From: Kosakonia quasisacchari
GTDB taxonomy: Bacteria > Pseudomonadota > Gammaproteobacteria > Enterobacterales > Enterobacteriaceae
DNA: 64,000 bases
Direction: 5' to 3'
Assembly: GCF_004331415.1 (NCBI RefSeq)
Contig: NZ_SJOP01000012.1
Coordinates: 62,001-126,000 of the forward strand
The notes below the pieces were generated by a model. The model saw only the letters and a list, made by a program, of their open reading frames with translations. It had not been told where the DNA came from and made no database searches. How positions within the stretch are numbered: position 1 is the stretch's first letter; the number at the start of each line of letters is the position of its first letter. Below are positions 28,527-37,255 of the stretch, piece after piece. Position numbers and translations under genes: made by a program.

Positions 28527-28844
28527 TTAGCGAGACGAGAAATGCTCATCAAGTAATTTACGCAGCGCGTCGGATTGCTTACCGAAAATAGCGTGAACTT
28601 CTTGCCCAAGAATAATCACACCCAACGCCCCTTCATTTTGCAGTGCCTGAGAATCGACAATCGCCAGATCTTTAACCGTGACGCGCAAACGGGTTAAGCA
28701 GGCATCGACATGCGCAATATTCGGCGCGCCGCCAAAGGCTTGCACCAGCCGCTGAATTTTCTGCAACTCCCCTTCACTCATGGGTGTTGTGGCCGCGTTT
28801 TTCGGTTCAGAGAAGTAATGCAGGAAGGATTTAAGGCTCACCAT
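28527..28844 (-). CDS. Stand-alone PTS EIIB-domain protein (glucose family)
   Basis: A 105-residue protein from the ATG at 28844 (AGGAG upstream). Residues about 25-100 match the PTS_EIIB_1 fold, with the phosphorylation-site motif NIAHVDACLTRLRVTVKD and the active Cys at C49. The later GVIILGQEVHAIFGK is also typical. No EIIC or EIIA domain is present here or in neighbouring genes of this operon. It is the last gene of the minus-strand galactan operon, 66 bases after the GH42 beta-galactosidase, where transport is by an ABC system. It may be a phosphorylation relay or regulatory protein, or a relic of a former PTS permease. Domain identity is secure; function is not. Confidence 0.85.
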   Translation of the reverse strand: MVSLKSFLHYFSEPKNAATTPMSEGELQKIQRLVQAFGGAPNIAHVDACLTRLRVTVKDLAIVDSQALQNEGALGVIILGQEVHAIFGKQSDALRKLLDEHFSSR

Positions 28845-28910
28845 AATAGTCTCCTGATAATCAGCAGATAAAAAAACGCCTGCCCGAATGGGCAGGCGCG
28901 GAAGGTTCAC

Positions 28911-30968
28911 TTACGCTTTACAGCTAACAACCCGGCAATCCCAGGGAGCGAGCGACAGCGCACCGCTGGCGGACGAACCGGACAAACAATCCTGATAGCC
29001 ACCAGGCAGCGTTATCGCCTGCTGCTGGGCGCTAAAGTTCTGAATAAAGACAAAGGTGCTTTCACCGTCCGTACGCGCGGTGGCAACAACGCCCGGCGGC
29101 AAATCGTTTTGCAACGCGCGCGGCAGCGCCAGCTCATCAATAATGTTGGCGAAGAAATCACGCTGGAAAGCGAGATCGTTGCGCGACGCCACATGCCAGG
29201 CCTTGCCTTTGCCGACATGATTGACCGTCACAGCGGGCCGTCCGGCGTAGAAATCATCCCGATAAGTTGCCAGCGCCTGCGCGCTCTCGGTGTGGATCAA
29301 CTCACACAGATGACGCACCTGATACGGCCCCTGTAAGCCGGCCTCATTTCCCGCCAGACCCTGTACCTGATTGCGCTCGTTGTCGTCCAGGCAATCAATC
29401 TCCTCTGCCCAGATGCCAAGCAACTTGCGCAGCGGACCCGGGAAACCGCCGAGATAACAAAGATCACTTTCATTGACCACGCCGGTCCAGTAAGAGGTCA
29501 CCAGATGACCGCCCGCCGCGACAAACGCCTCTACGTGCTCGGCAAAACCGTCGCGCACCATATACAGCATCGGTGCAATCACCAGTTGATAACGGCTGAG
29601 ATCGGCATCAGCATTGATTACGTCAACGGCAATACCTTTTTCCCAGAACGGTCGATAGTGCTCGTTAACCGTTTTTTCATACTCCAGCCCTTTATTGCGC
29701 GGGCCTTCGGCATCATCCAGCGCCCAGCGGTTTTGCTGATCGAAGATGATCGCCACGCGTGCATCGGTGCGACAACCCATTACCGGAGTGAGTTTGCTGA
29801 GCATGTCGCCCAGCGCGCAGACTTCACGACCCACGCGCGTATCCAGATGCCCGACGTGATCGATAATCGCGCCGTGGAACTTCTCGACCGATCCGCGGCT
29901 TTTACGCCACTGAAAGTACTGCACCGAATCGGCGCCGTGCGCCACCGCCTGCAGCGACGAGAGAATGTGCATTCCCGGCTTTTTCAGCTTGCTGGTCGGC
30001 TGCCAGTTGGTGACGCTCGGTGTGGACTCCATCAGCACAAACGGTTTGCCGCCTTTCAGCGTGCGCATCATGTCGTGATACATGGCGGTGTAGCAGGCAA
30101 GCGCCGTTTCGTCTTTATCCCGGTGCCACATCGGGTAGCTGTCCCAGGAGATAAAATCGATCGCTTCGGCAAGCTGCCAGTAGTCGTAATCGTAGAAATA
30201 CTCCATAAAGTTGGTGGTTACCGGCAGCGTCGCGTTAGCCGCTTTCAGCGGGGCAACTTCATGGCGGCAAAAGTCGGTCACCTGCGCGGTGTTAAAGCGT
30301 CGCCAGTCTAGGTTCAGCCCGTGAATGGAGACTTCGCCCTGCGGCGACGGTGACTGGATCTGCGACCAGTCACTGTAAGTGTGGCTCCAGAAATCGCTCC
30401 ACCAGGCGTGATTGAGGTTTTCCAGCGTCTGATAACGTGCTTTCAGCCAGCCGCGGAATTTTTCCTGACACAACGCGCAGTGGCATTCGCCGCCATATTC
30501 ATTGGAAATATGCCAGCCCAGCACCGCCGGATGGTGCGCATAGCGCTCCGCCAGCAGCGTGTTGATTTTCAGCGTTTTTTCCCGGTACACCGGCGACGTC
30601 ATACAGTGGTTATGCCGCCCGCCATGCAGCGCCGGAACGCGGTCGCGCCCGACCCGCAACACCTCCGGGTATTTTTGCGACATCCACGCCGGACGCGCGC
30701 CGCTTGGCGTGGCCAGAAAAATATGGATACCGGCGGCATATAATTTCTCTATAACGACATCCAGCCAGGCGAAATTAAATACCCCTTCCTGCGGTTCGAG
30801 TTTCGACCAACTGAATATTCCAACAGACATCACATTGCATTTTGCCTGCTGCATCATGGCAATGTCTTTATCAATAATATCGGGATAATTTTCCCACTGC
30901 TCCGGGTTATAGTCCGCGCCATGCAATAGCGAGACAACCTTCGGGCTTAAAGGCGCAAATTTATTCAT
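28911..30968 (-). CDS. ganA: GH42 beta-galactosidase acting on galacto-oligosaccharides
   Basis: Cytoplasmic exo-enzyme that releases galactose from imported beta-1,4-galacto-oligosaccharides. The 685 residues match family GH42 in length. No signal peptide is present. The acid/base is E157 in WHISNEYGGECHC and the nucleophile E314 in FVLMESTP. The zinc-site cysteines of the family are visible as C122, C162, C164 and C167. The N-terminus HGADYNPEQWENYPDI is a GH42 hallmark. It is 30 bases downstream of the GH53 galactanase gene. The symbol follows Bacillus subtilis usage, where ganA is the GH42 enzyme; Dickeya naming is reversed. Confidence 0.93.
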   Translation of the reverse strand: MNKFAPLSPKVVSLLHGADYNPEQWENYPDIIDKDIAMMQQAKCNVMSVGIFSWSKLEPQEGVFNFAWLDVVIEKLYAAGIHIFLATPSGARPAWMSQKYPEVLRVGRDRVPALHGGRHNHCMTSPVYREKTLKINTLLAERYAHHPAVLGWHISNEYGGECHCALCQEKFRGWLKARYQTLENLNHAWWSDFWSHTYSDWSQIQSPSPQGEVSIHGLNLDWRRFNTAQVTDFCRHEVAPLKAANATLPVTTNFMEYFYDYDYWQLAEAIDFISWDSYPMWHRDKDETALACYTAMYHDMMRTLKGGKPFVLMESTPSVTNWQPTSKLKKPGMHILSSLQAVAHGADSVQYFQWRKSRGSVEKFHGAIIDHVGHLDTRVGREVCALGDMLSKLTPVMGCRTDARVAIIFDQQNRWALDDAEGPRNKGLEYEKTVNEHYRPFWEKGIAVDVINADADLSRYQLVIAPMLYMVRDGFAEHVEAFVAAGGHLVTSYWTGVVNESDLCYLGGFPGPLRKLLGIWAEEIDCLDDNERNQVQGLAGNEAGLQGPYQVRHLCELIHTESAQALATYRDDFYAGRPAVTVNHVGKGKAWHVASRNDLAFQRDFFANIIDELALPRALQNDLPPGVVATARTDGESTFVFIQNFSAQQQAITLPGGYQDCLSGSSASGALSLAPWDCRVVSCKA

Positions 30969-30998
30969 AAACAGATCCTGAAATTTACCACACCAAAA

Positions 30999-32198
30999 TT
31001 AATTAAAGACTTTTACCGATGGCAGCACTTTACCCTGACAATCAAATAACGCCTGGTTTTCGCGGGCATTTCCCTCTTTCCACTTGTCGTTGATATATTT
31101 CATGCCAGCTTGCGTGGCCCAGGTATTTCCGGGAACGGCAATCCAGGTAGGCTCCCAGTAAAAAATACCTTTGCCGCGATGGCCCTGAACATTGATTACC
31201 GACTGCATTAAATCGTGGATATAGTCATATTGCCCCTGCACGGTGCCTGGATAGCCGCCCTCTTTTTCCTCTTTCGCCTGGAAGCTGTTTTCCGCGTTAT
31301 CACAGTTCGCCAGCGTATAGCCGTAGGCCGCTTCCACCACAATCACATCTTTGTTGTAGCGTTTGCTGATGTCGTCCATATTGGCCTGCAACGCGCTAAT
31401 CGGCCCGTTCCAGTAGGTGTACATCGAGAGGCCGATGACATCGAACGGCACGTTGCGTTTGGTGATTTCATCAAACCACCAGCGGAAGGTATCGTTCTTG
31501 GTGCCTTCTGCCAGATGCAGCATGATTTTTACCTGCTCGCCGTTCTTCAGGTTCTCTTTCAGCCCATCGATAGCCGCATTCAGCAAGCCCGCCAGCCGGT
31601 CAAACTCACCGCCACCCTGCCCCCAGCTTTTGCCTTCCGGCCACAACATGCCGCCGTTAATCTCATTGCCGATTTGCACCATATCCGGCAGCACGCCCTC
31701 CTGCTTAAAGCGGGCGATGGTGTCGCGGGTATAATCATGGATTGCCGTTTTCAACTGTGGGTAATCCATTTTCTCCCAGGCCTTTGGTTTGTATTGCTTG
31801 CCTGGATCGGTCCAGAAATCGCTGTAGTGGAAATCGAGCAGCAGTTTCATACCCTGCGCTTTCGCCCGCTTCGCCAGCGCCAGCGTGCTGGCCAGATCGT
31901 TATTGCCGCCGCCGTAGGCCTGGCCTTGCGCATCTTTTGGATCAACCCACAAACGCAAGCGCACATAGTTGACGCCGTTGGCCTTCAGAATGGCAATCGC
32001 ATCCTGCGGCTGGTTATTTTCGTTATAAAACTTCGCTCCGTGCTTCTCGGCGTCGAGCAACGTCGAAATATCCGCGCCTTTAATGAAATCAACGGGCATG
32101 CCGTTAAAGGCGCGCGTTTGAAGCGCGTCGGCAGCGAAGGCGCTGGTGGACAAACTACCCAGACAGACAGCAAGCAGAGCGGGTGCAAATCTTTTCAT
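30999..32198 (-). CDS. ganB: GH53 endo-beta-1,4-galactanase, secreted
   Basis: Cuts the beta-1,4-galactan side chains of pectin into oligosaccharides. The 399 residues begin with a signal peptide (about 1-22, cleavage after AFA), so it works in the periplasm or outside. The GH53 catalytic pair is clear: acid/base E179 in VQIGNEINGGMLWP and nucleophile E289 in DVIVVEAAYGY. The N-terminal GADISTLLDAEKHGAKFY and LRLWVDP are also typical. It follows the ganG permease gene by four bases and precedes the GH42 gene by 30. Together these give extracellular or periplasmic cutting, ABC import, then cytoplasmic hydrolysis. The symbol follows B. subtilis. Confidence 0.95.
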   Translation of the reverse strand: MKRFAPALLAVCLGSLSTSAFAADALQTRAFNGMPVDFIKGADISTLLDAEKHGAKFYNENNQPQDAIAILKANGVNYVRLRLWVDPKDAQGQAYGGGNNDLASTLALAKRAKAQGMKLLLDFHYSDFWTDPGKQYKPKAWEKMDYPQLKTAIHDYTRDTIARFKQEGVLPDMVQIGNEINGGMLWPEGKSWGQGGGEFDRLAGLLNAAIDGLKENLKNGEQVKIMLHLAEGTKNDTFRWWFDEITKRNVPFDVIGLSMYTYWNGPISALQANMDDISKRYNKDVIVVEAAYGYTLANCDNAENSFQAKEEKEGGYPGTVQGQYDYIHDLMQSVINVQGHRGKGIFYWEPTWIAVPGNTWATQAGMKYINDKWKEGNARENQALFDCQGKVLPSVKVFN

Positions 32199-32202
32199 GT
32201 GG

Positions 32203-33054
32203 TTATCCTTTGGTGCTGCCGGAGGTCAGGCCGGAGACGAAGTATTTTTGCAGTGCCAGATAAAGAATGGCCACCGGAACGGCGATCAAGACCGCGCCCG
32301 CCGCGTAGGTGGTGTAACTGGCGCCCATTTTTTGCGCCACCAGGTTGTAAAGCCCAATCGGCAGCGTGTATTTGTCCGGGGTGCGCAAAATGGTGCTAGA
32401 GAGAATGAAATCCCCCAGCGGCCCGGTGAAAGAGAACAGTGCCACCACGGCCACAATCGGTTTCGACAGCGGCATGATGATCTCAATAAAGATGCGGAAG
32501 TTACTCGCGCCATCCATGCGTGCAGACTCATCCAAATCACGCGGGATAGCATCGAGATAGCCTTTCATCAGATAAGTGTTCATCGGGATCATCCCGGCGA
32601 CATAAATCAGCACCAGCGCCATATGGCTGTTGATTAAGCCCAACAGTTGCGACAGCACGAAAATGGCGATCAGCGCCGAAAACTGCGGGATCATCTGCAA
32701 CAGCAAAAACAGCATCAGCCCGTTCTGCCGCCCTTTAAAACGGAAGCGAGAAAAGGCATAAGCGGTGAAACTGACGCTGATCAGCGTCAGCACCATGGTC
32801 AGCAGGCTGATCTTCATTGAGTTCCAGTACCAGGTCATGTAATTGACCTGGCCGTTAAACAAATCGGCATAATGCTGAAACGAGAGGTTTTCCGGGATTA
32901 TCGAGGTGCTGAGCAAGCTGTTACCGGCGTTCAGCGACGCGCCAATCGTCCACACCAGCGGGTAGATAATCATCAGCGATACCAGCGCGATAACCAGCCA
33001 GGAGAGCGTCAGGCGGATCCACTTCTCGCGGCGGATACTTTGTGATTGAGCCAT
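32203..33054 (-). CDS. ganG: Galacto-oligosaccharide ABC permease (MalG/GanQ type)
   Basis: Inner-membrane permease of 283 residues from the ATG at 33054 (AAGGGAAG upstream; a 37-residue extension overlapping the previous gene is rejected). Six helices are visible. The coupling motif EAA-like loop reads YLDAIPRDLDESARMDGASN, and the protein ends FVSGLTSGSTKG, the characteristic C-terminus of MalG-type permeases. It lies 10 bases after ganF and four before the galactanase. It pairs with GanF and the MalK-type ATPase encoded divergently at 36017. Confidence 0.93.
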   Translation of the reverse strand: MAQSQSIRREKWIRLTLSWLVIALVSLMIIYPLVWTIGASLNAGNSLLSTSIIPENLSFQHYADLFNGQVNYMTWYWNSMKISLLTMVLTLISVSFTAYAFSRFRFKGRQNGLMLFLLLQMIPQFSALIAIFVLSQLLGLINSHMALVLIYVAGMIPMNTYLMKGYLDAIPRDLDESARMDGASNFRIFIEIIMPLSKPIVAVVALFSFTGPLGDFILSSTILRTPDKYTLPIGLYNLVAQKMGASYTTYAAGAVLIAVPVAILYLALQKYFVSGLTSGSTKG

Positions 33055-33064
33055 TTTTCTTCCC

Positions 33065-34372
33065 TTATGCCATGTCGTCGTTTTTAAAAGATTTGGTCGC
33101 GCGGAACTGCCACAGCGCCAGACCGACGACAAAAATCGACAGCAAAATGGTGATGGTTGCCGCAATCGCGTACTGCGAAGAGGACATTGTCAGCTTGTAA
33201 ATCCACGACACCAGAATATCCGTCCCACCCGCGTTCGCCCCCGCAACCGCCGGGCCGCCGTTGTTAAACAGATAGATGATGTTGAAGTTGTTAAAGTTGA
33301 AGGTGTATTGGGTAATGATGATCGGCGCAATCGAGTACAGCACCAGCGGCAACGTAATGGTGCGAAGCCGCGTCCAGGTGCCCGCGCCATCCATTTTCGC
33401 CGCTTCGTACAAATCGTCCGGGATGGCCTGCAACACGCCGGTGGTCATGGCGAAAACAAACGGGAAACCGAGCCAGGTTTGCATCATGATCAGCGCCGTT
33501 TTGGTCCAGAATGGATCCGTCAGCCAGGCTTTTGGCGCAATGCCGAAGAACGCGAGAATGGCATTGTTAATCACGCCGAACGAATCGTTAAACATCCCGG
33601 CGAACACCAGAATGGTGACAAATCCTGGCACCGCCCACGGCAGGATAAAAATGGTGCGAACCAGCGGCTTAAAGCGCAGATCTTTCTGGTTCACCAGAAT
33701 CGCCAGCAGCACGCCAACGGAGCACTGCAACGTGGTAGCCAGCAACGTCCAGACCACCGTCCATTGCAGCACATCAAAGAAGGTTGAGCGCCAGATCGAC
33801 AGGGTGAAGATGTTGACGAAGTTCTTTAATCCCACCCAGTCCACTAGCTTGGCCGGCGGCGTGTGGTAAAGATTGTAATTAGTAAAAGCAATAGCGAAAC
33901 CGAAGAGGATCGGGAAAATTACCACAAACACCAGCAGGATAAAGCCTGGCGTGATCATCAGATAAGGGAAGCCGTCGCTGAGTAACATTTGGTACTGTTT
34001 GCGCACGCTGTTGAGCGGTTTCCCTGCGTCGCGTTTTTTACCGTTTACCCACGCATCGCGCAGTGAGAGGTAATAGACCATCACACCAAAGGCGATGATG
34101 AGCACGCTGATAATGCCTTCCGCCAGCAAGAAAATGGAGTTATCACGCGGGACCTCTTCGCCAAGAGTGTATAAACCCCATACCCCTTCACGCAGAAAAT
34201 CGTAAAAAATACCCATAAAACTGCTAAGCAGTACCAGGAAGATAAAACCCTTTAACCACTGGCGGTGATAAAACTGACCCAAACCCGGCACAACGGCCAG
34301 CAGCAGCCCGCACCACGCATGCCGCCCTGCGCCACGCGTTTTGGCAAAATTTTCGCTGGGACTGATAATCAC
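33065..34372 (-). CDS. ganF: Galacto-oligosaccharide ABC permease (MalF/GanP type)
   Basis: Partner permease of 435 residues. The N-terminus has two extra hydrophobic segments (LLLAVVPGLGQFYHRQW and IISVLIIAFGVMVYY), as in B. subtilis GanP. The BPD_transp_1 domain follows, with coupling loop AIPDDLYEAAKMDGAGTWTR. It is 56 bases after the binding-protein gene, with a hairpin in between, and 10 bases before ganG. Role by family: it forms the transmembrane channel with GanG. Confidence 0.93.
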   Translation of the reverse strand: MIISPSENFAKTRGAGRHAWCGLLLAVVPGLGQFYHRQWLKGFIFLVLLSSFMGIFYDFLREGVWGLYTLGEEVPRDNSIFLLAEGIISVLIIAFGVMVYYLSLRDAWVNGKKRDAGKPLNSVRKQYQMLLSDGFPYLMITPGFILLVFVVIFPILFGFAIAFTNYNLYHTPPAKLVDWVGLKNFVNIFTLSIWRSTFFDVLQWTVVWTLLATTLQCSVGVLLAILVNQKDLRFKPLVRTIFILPWAVPGFVTILVFAGMFNDSFGVINNAILAFFGIAPKAWLTDPFWTKTALIMMQTWLGFPFVFAMTTGVLQAIPDDLYEAAKMDGAGTWTRLRTITLPLVLYSIAPIIITQYTFNFNNFNIIYLFNNGGPAVAGANAGGTDILVSWIYKLTMSSSQYAIAATITILLSIFVVGLALWQFRATKSFKNDDMA

Positions 34373-34391
34373 GTACGACTCCTTTTCAACA

Positions 34392-34411
34392 ACGGGAGGT
34401 GCCCCTCCCGT
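34392..34411 (-). other. Intercistronic hairpin between ganE and ganF
   Basis: ACGGGAGG and CCTCCCGT pair perfectly over eight bases around a four-base loop in the 56-base gap after the binding-protein gene. Similar stems after malE-type genes stabilise the upstream message and lower downstream expression, giving more binding protein than permease. There is no clean T tract, so full termination is unlikely. Confidence 0.6.
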
Positions 34412-34428
34412 TTCGCAACAACACGCGG

Positions 34429-35664
34429 TTACTGGTTACTGGCCTGCATCGCTTCAACTTGCATATGGATCTGTTTGGTGGCCGCATCGAGCGCCGCCTG
34501 CGGTTCCTGTTTGCCGGTCAGGCTCAGCTCCAGCGCGGCGTTCGCCGGCCCCCACACTTCGCCCATTTCCGGAATGCCTGGCATTGCCGTAGCGCGTGCC
34601 GCCTGAACCGCGACAGCACTGGCTTTTTCGTCGTTTTTAATCACCGGATCGTCAATCATCGCTTTCTGCGCCGGGATTTCGCGGGTGGCGATATAACGCG
34701 TTTTCACGTACTGCGGCTGGTTGATAAATTCAATGAATTGCTGGGCAAGCTTTTTGTCTTTGCTCCAGGTTGAAACGACATACCCTTTCACGCCGAGGAA
34801 CGAGCTCATCGGCTTGCCGTCTGGCAGGTTCGGTAGCGGCGCGACGCCATAATTGATACCCGCCGCTTCATACGGCTGGAACGCCCACGGGCCGTTGATC
34901 ACCGCTGCGGCTTTTTTCTCGGTAAACAGCGAATCGATGGCGTTCAGGCCGTTATCGCCGAGGATGCCGGAGGGAAATACGCCTTCGGCATAGAATTTTT
35001 TCAGGAAGGTGACGGCTTCCACCGCGCCCGGTTTATTGAGGCCAATATCCTGCGGGTTGAAACCGCCTTTATCGTTTTTACCAAACAGGTAGCCGCCTTC
35101 CGGCCCGATGGCACCCCAGCTGTAATAGATCTGGTCAAACTTGGCCAGCAACCCGTATTTATCCTGTGCGCGCTGTTTTTTCGAATAGTCGAGCCATTCC
35201 GGCAGGCTTTGCAGCGGCTTATCAATCAGTTCCTTGTTATAGATAAGCACGAGGGTTTCCACCGCTTTCGGCACACCATACAAAGTGTTATCCAGACGAA
35301 AGGCGTTGATTGATGCAGGCGTAAAAGCGTCAACCTTCTCTTTATCCAGATTCAGCGGGGTCAGCAGCCCTTGCACCACCGCGCCGCCCAGTTGATCATT
35401 AGGAATAACCAGCACATCCGGGCCAATCCCTGCTGGACCATCAAGGCGTAATTTTTCCAGTTGCTGCGCGTAGGGCATCTCCTGCACGTTAACCTTGACG
35501 TCGTACTTTTGTTCGAAATCTTTTACGGCGTCCTGAATGCCGACCGACTTTTTAATGTCTTCCCAGACATTAAGCTGCTGGGTGGCGGCGTGCGCCGACA
35601 GGCTAACCGTCTGGCCAACGGCGAGTGCAGAGAGGATCAGTGCAGTAAGTGTGTTCTTTTTCAT
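34429..35664 (-). CDS. ganE: Galacto-oligosaccharide-binding protein (MalE/CycB type)
   Basis: Periplasmic receptor of 411 residues, family-1 solute-binding type. The signal peptide is about residues 1-26 (ALILSALAVGQTVSLSAHA). The mature protein starts TQQLNVWEDIKKSVGIQDAV and contains VLVIPNDQLGGAVVQGLLTPL, ALYKPKAVETL-like and INGPWAFQPYEAAGINYGVA segments typical of maltose/maltodextrin-binding relatives. The start is ATG at 35664 with GAGGTTG upstream. It is the first gene of the ganEFG-ganB-ganA-EIIB operon. A candidate operator and a CRP site lie upstream. Confidence 0.92.
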   Translation of the reverse strand: MKKNTLTALILSALAVGQTVSLSAHAATQQLNVWEDIKKSVGIQDAVKDFEQKYDVKVNVQEMPYAQQLEKLRLDGPAGIGPDVLVIPNDQLGGAVVQGLLTPLNLDKEKVDAFTPASINAFRLDNTLYGVPKAVETLVLIYNKELIDKPLQSLPEWLDYSKKQRAQDKYGLLAKFDQIYYSWGAIGPEGGYLFGKNDKGGFNPQDIGLNKPGAVEAVTFLKKFYAEGVFPSGILGDNGLNAIDSLFTEKKAAAVINGPWAFQPYEAAGINYGVAPLPNLPDGKPMSSFLGVKGYVVSTWSKDKKLAQQFIEFINQPQYVKTRYIATREIPAQKAMIDDPVIKNDEKASAVAVQAARATAMPGIPEMGEVWGPANAALELSLTGKQEPQAALDAATKQIHMQVEAMQASNQ

Positions 35665-35681
35665 TATCAACCTCATGTCAA

Positions 35682-35691
35682 GGTATAACAA
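35682..35691 (-). promoter_or_regulatory. Candidate GanR half-operator in the ganE leader
   Basis: On the minus strand this reads TTGTTATACC, matching nine of ten bases of the shared motif. It lies 17 bases upstream of the ganE start codon, the same distance as the ganR-leader copy. Confidence 0.4.
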
Positions 35692-35784
35692 TTTTGTGGT
35701 TTTTATGGCGCAGCATCAGGATAGCTTTTAAACAGAACACCTGATATTGCAGGGTTTAAGACGTATTCACTCGCCTTATTGAAT

Positions 35785-35794
35785 TTGTTATACG
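35785..35794. promoter_or_regulatory. Candidate GanR operator overlapping the ganE -10
   Basis: TTGTTATACG here is identical to the left half of the full palindrome at 35941. Its minus strand supplies the proposed TATAAC -10 element of ganE, so a bound repressor would exclude RNA polymerase. Confidence 0.45.
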
Positions 35795-35834
35795 CTACGC
35801 TTTACCAATTAATAAAACGAGCATAAACGGTGAG

Positions 35835-35856
35835 TTATGTGACCGGTGTTACAGAA
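35835..35856. promoter_or_regulatory. CRP-binding site
   Basis: TGTGACCGGTGTTACA has a perfect TGTGA left half and TTACA right half (four of five) with the standard six-base spacer, nine of ten core bases matching. It lies between the two divergent promoters, consistent with glucose repression of galactan use. Confidence 0.65.
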
Positions 35857-35940
35857 ATGAAAATTCGATATATGGCGCAAAAACGCTGGAAGTTATAGTC
35901 ATAGCAAGATTTTTCGCCGTTACGCAGCGACGCCAGATGA

Positions 35941-35958
35941 TTGTTATACGTAATACAA
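35941..35958. promoter_or_regulatory. Candidate full GanR operator
   Basis: TTGTTATACGTAATACAA is an imperfect palindrome, 14 of 18 positions symmetric, with a central CG as in LacI-family operators. Its left half recurs at 35785 and its right half (extended) at 27009. It is 58 bases upstream of the ATPase start. Confidence 0.55.
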
Positions 35959-36016
35959 AAACACTCAGCATACGGCATAAACGGTAAATAACGGCTACTA
36001 CATTCGGGGAACGTTG

Positions 36017-37147
36017 ATGTCCAATATACGACTGAGGAATGTCACCAAACGGTTTGGCGACACGGTGACGCTGAACAATGTCAATTTATCGATTGATGAT
36101 GGCGAATTCGCGGTATTTGTCGGCCCTTCCGGCTGCGGCAAATCCACCATGCTGCGCATGATTGCCGGTCTGGAAGAGGTTAGCGAAGGCGAAGTATTGA
36201 TTGGCGACGAGGTGATGAATGATGTCGCGCCGGCGCATCGCGGCGTGTCGATGGTGTTCCAGTCTTACGCGCTCTACCCGCATATGACCGTGGCGGAAAA
36301 CATGGGCTACGGGCTGAAAGTGAACAAAGTGCCGAAAGAGGAGATCCGCCGCCAGGTGGAGATGGTGGCGAAAACCCTGCAACTGAGCCATCTGCTTGAC
36401 CGAAAACCGAAACAGCTCTCCGGCGGCCAGCGCCAGCGCGTCGCCATTGGCCGTGCGATTGTGCGTAACCCGCGCGTATTTATGTTTGACGAACCCCTCT
36501 CCAACCTTGATGCCGAACTGCGTGTCGAGATGCGCCTGCACATTGCGCGCCTGCACCAGGAGCTGAAAACCACCATGGTGTATGTCACCCATGATCAGGT
36601 GGAGGCAATGACGCTGGCGGACAAAATCGTGGTGATGAACTACGGCAATGTCGAGCAGATGGGCTCGCCGATGTCGCTCTACTACAACCCGAAAAACAAG
36701 TTTGTCGCCGGGTTTATCGGCTCGCCGAAGATGAACTTCCTGCCCGCCACGGTTAAAGCCTGGCAACCCGGCGAAGTGACCATCACGCTGGCGCAGGGGC
36801 ATCAATTAACGCTCGCAATCGAAACATCGCGGCTGGAGCCAAGCGCGGCCATCACACTGGGTATTCGCCCGGAACATCTCTCCACGGATGTCACGCGCGG
36901 CACGCCGCTGGAATTTCAGTGCGAAGTGGTGGAACGACTCGGTAATAACACTTATCTGTTTGGTCAGTGCTACGGCCATGACAACATTAAAATTCTGCTG
37001 CCGGGAGATGTCCATTTCCGTCCGTGGCAGAAAATTACCCTCGCCTTTGATAATCGCCACTGCATGATTTTCGATGACCAGGATTTGCGCGTCAGCGCCG
37101 ATATCCCGGTGCCAAACTCGGATTCCCCGGACGGCCAGATCAATTGA
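36017..37147 (+). CDS. MalK/UgpC/MsmX-type sugar ABC transporter ATPase
   Basis: Cytoplasmic ATPase of 376 residues that should energise the GanEFG importer, which has no ATPase in its own operon. It has Walker A (VGPSGCGKSTMLRMIAG), signature LSGGQRQRVAIGRAIV, Walker B (VFMFDEPLSNLD), switch His in VTHDQVEAMTLA, and a C-terminal TOBE/regulatory domain with TLGIRPEHLS, as in MalK. I chose the ATG at 36017; an in-frame TTG one codon earlier is unlikely. GGGGA lies six bases upstream. It is divergent from ganE and shares the control region with it. It corresponds to GanK-like or MsmX-like proteins; no symbol is assigned. Confidence 0.92.
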   Translation: MSNIRLRNVTKRFGDTVTLNNVNLSIDDGEFAVFVGPSGCGKSTMLRMIAGLEEVSEGEVLIGDEVMNDVAPAHRGVSMVFQSYALYPHMTVAENMGYGLKVNKVPKEEIRRQVEMVAKTLQLSHLLDRKPKQLSGGQRQRVAIGRAIVRNPRVFMFDEPLSNLDAELRVEMRLHIARLHQELKTTMVYVTHDQVEAMTLADKIVVMNYGNVEQMGSPMSLYYNPKNKFVAGFIGSPKMNFLPATVKAWQPGEVTITLAQGHQLTLAIETSRLEPSAAITLGIRPEHLSTDVTRGTPLEFQCEVVERLGNNTYLFGQCYGHDNIKILLPGDVHFRPWQKITLAFDNRHCMIFDDQDLRVSADIPVPNSDSPDGQIN

Positions 37148-37255
37148 TTTTCACTCATCAAGGATAAGTGCTGCTCCGTTTTGCGTGTTTTTCATCAGAT
37201 AAGCTTTGACTACCCTTATCTGTATCGACACCCAAAACGCATTAACGGAGCCTTT

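Larger units (their letters stand above)
35665..36016. promoter_or_regulatory. 352-bp divergent control region of the galactan operon and ATPase gene
   Basis: The region holds three copies of a TTGTTATAC motif (35682-35691 minus, 35785-35794 plus, 35941-35958 as a fuller palindrome) and one strong CRP-like site (35835-35856). On the minus strand TATAAC (complement of 35787-35792) could be the ganE -10 element; the start would then be near 35780, about 65 bases from the CRP centre, a class I geometry. One operator copy overlaps that -10. Start points are inferred, not mapped. Confidence 0.6.

Noticed and set aside
31215..32399. 394-residue plus-strand frame opposite the galactanase gene
   Set aside because: It covers the GH53 gene, whose signal peptide and catalytic Glu residues are clear; no ribosome site or homology supports the antisense frame.
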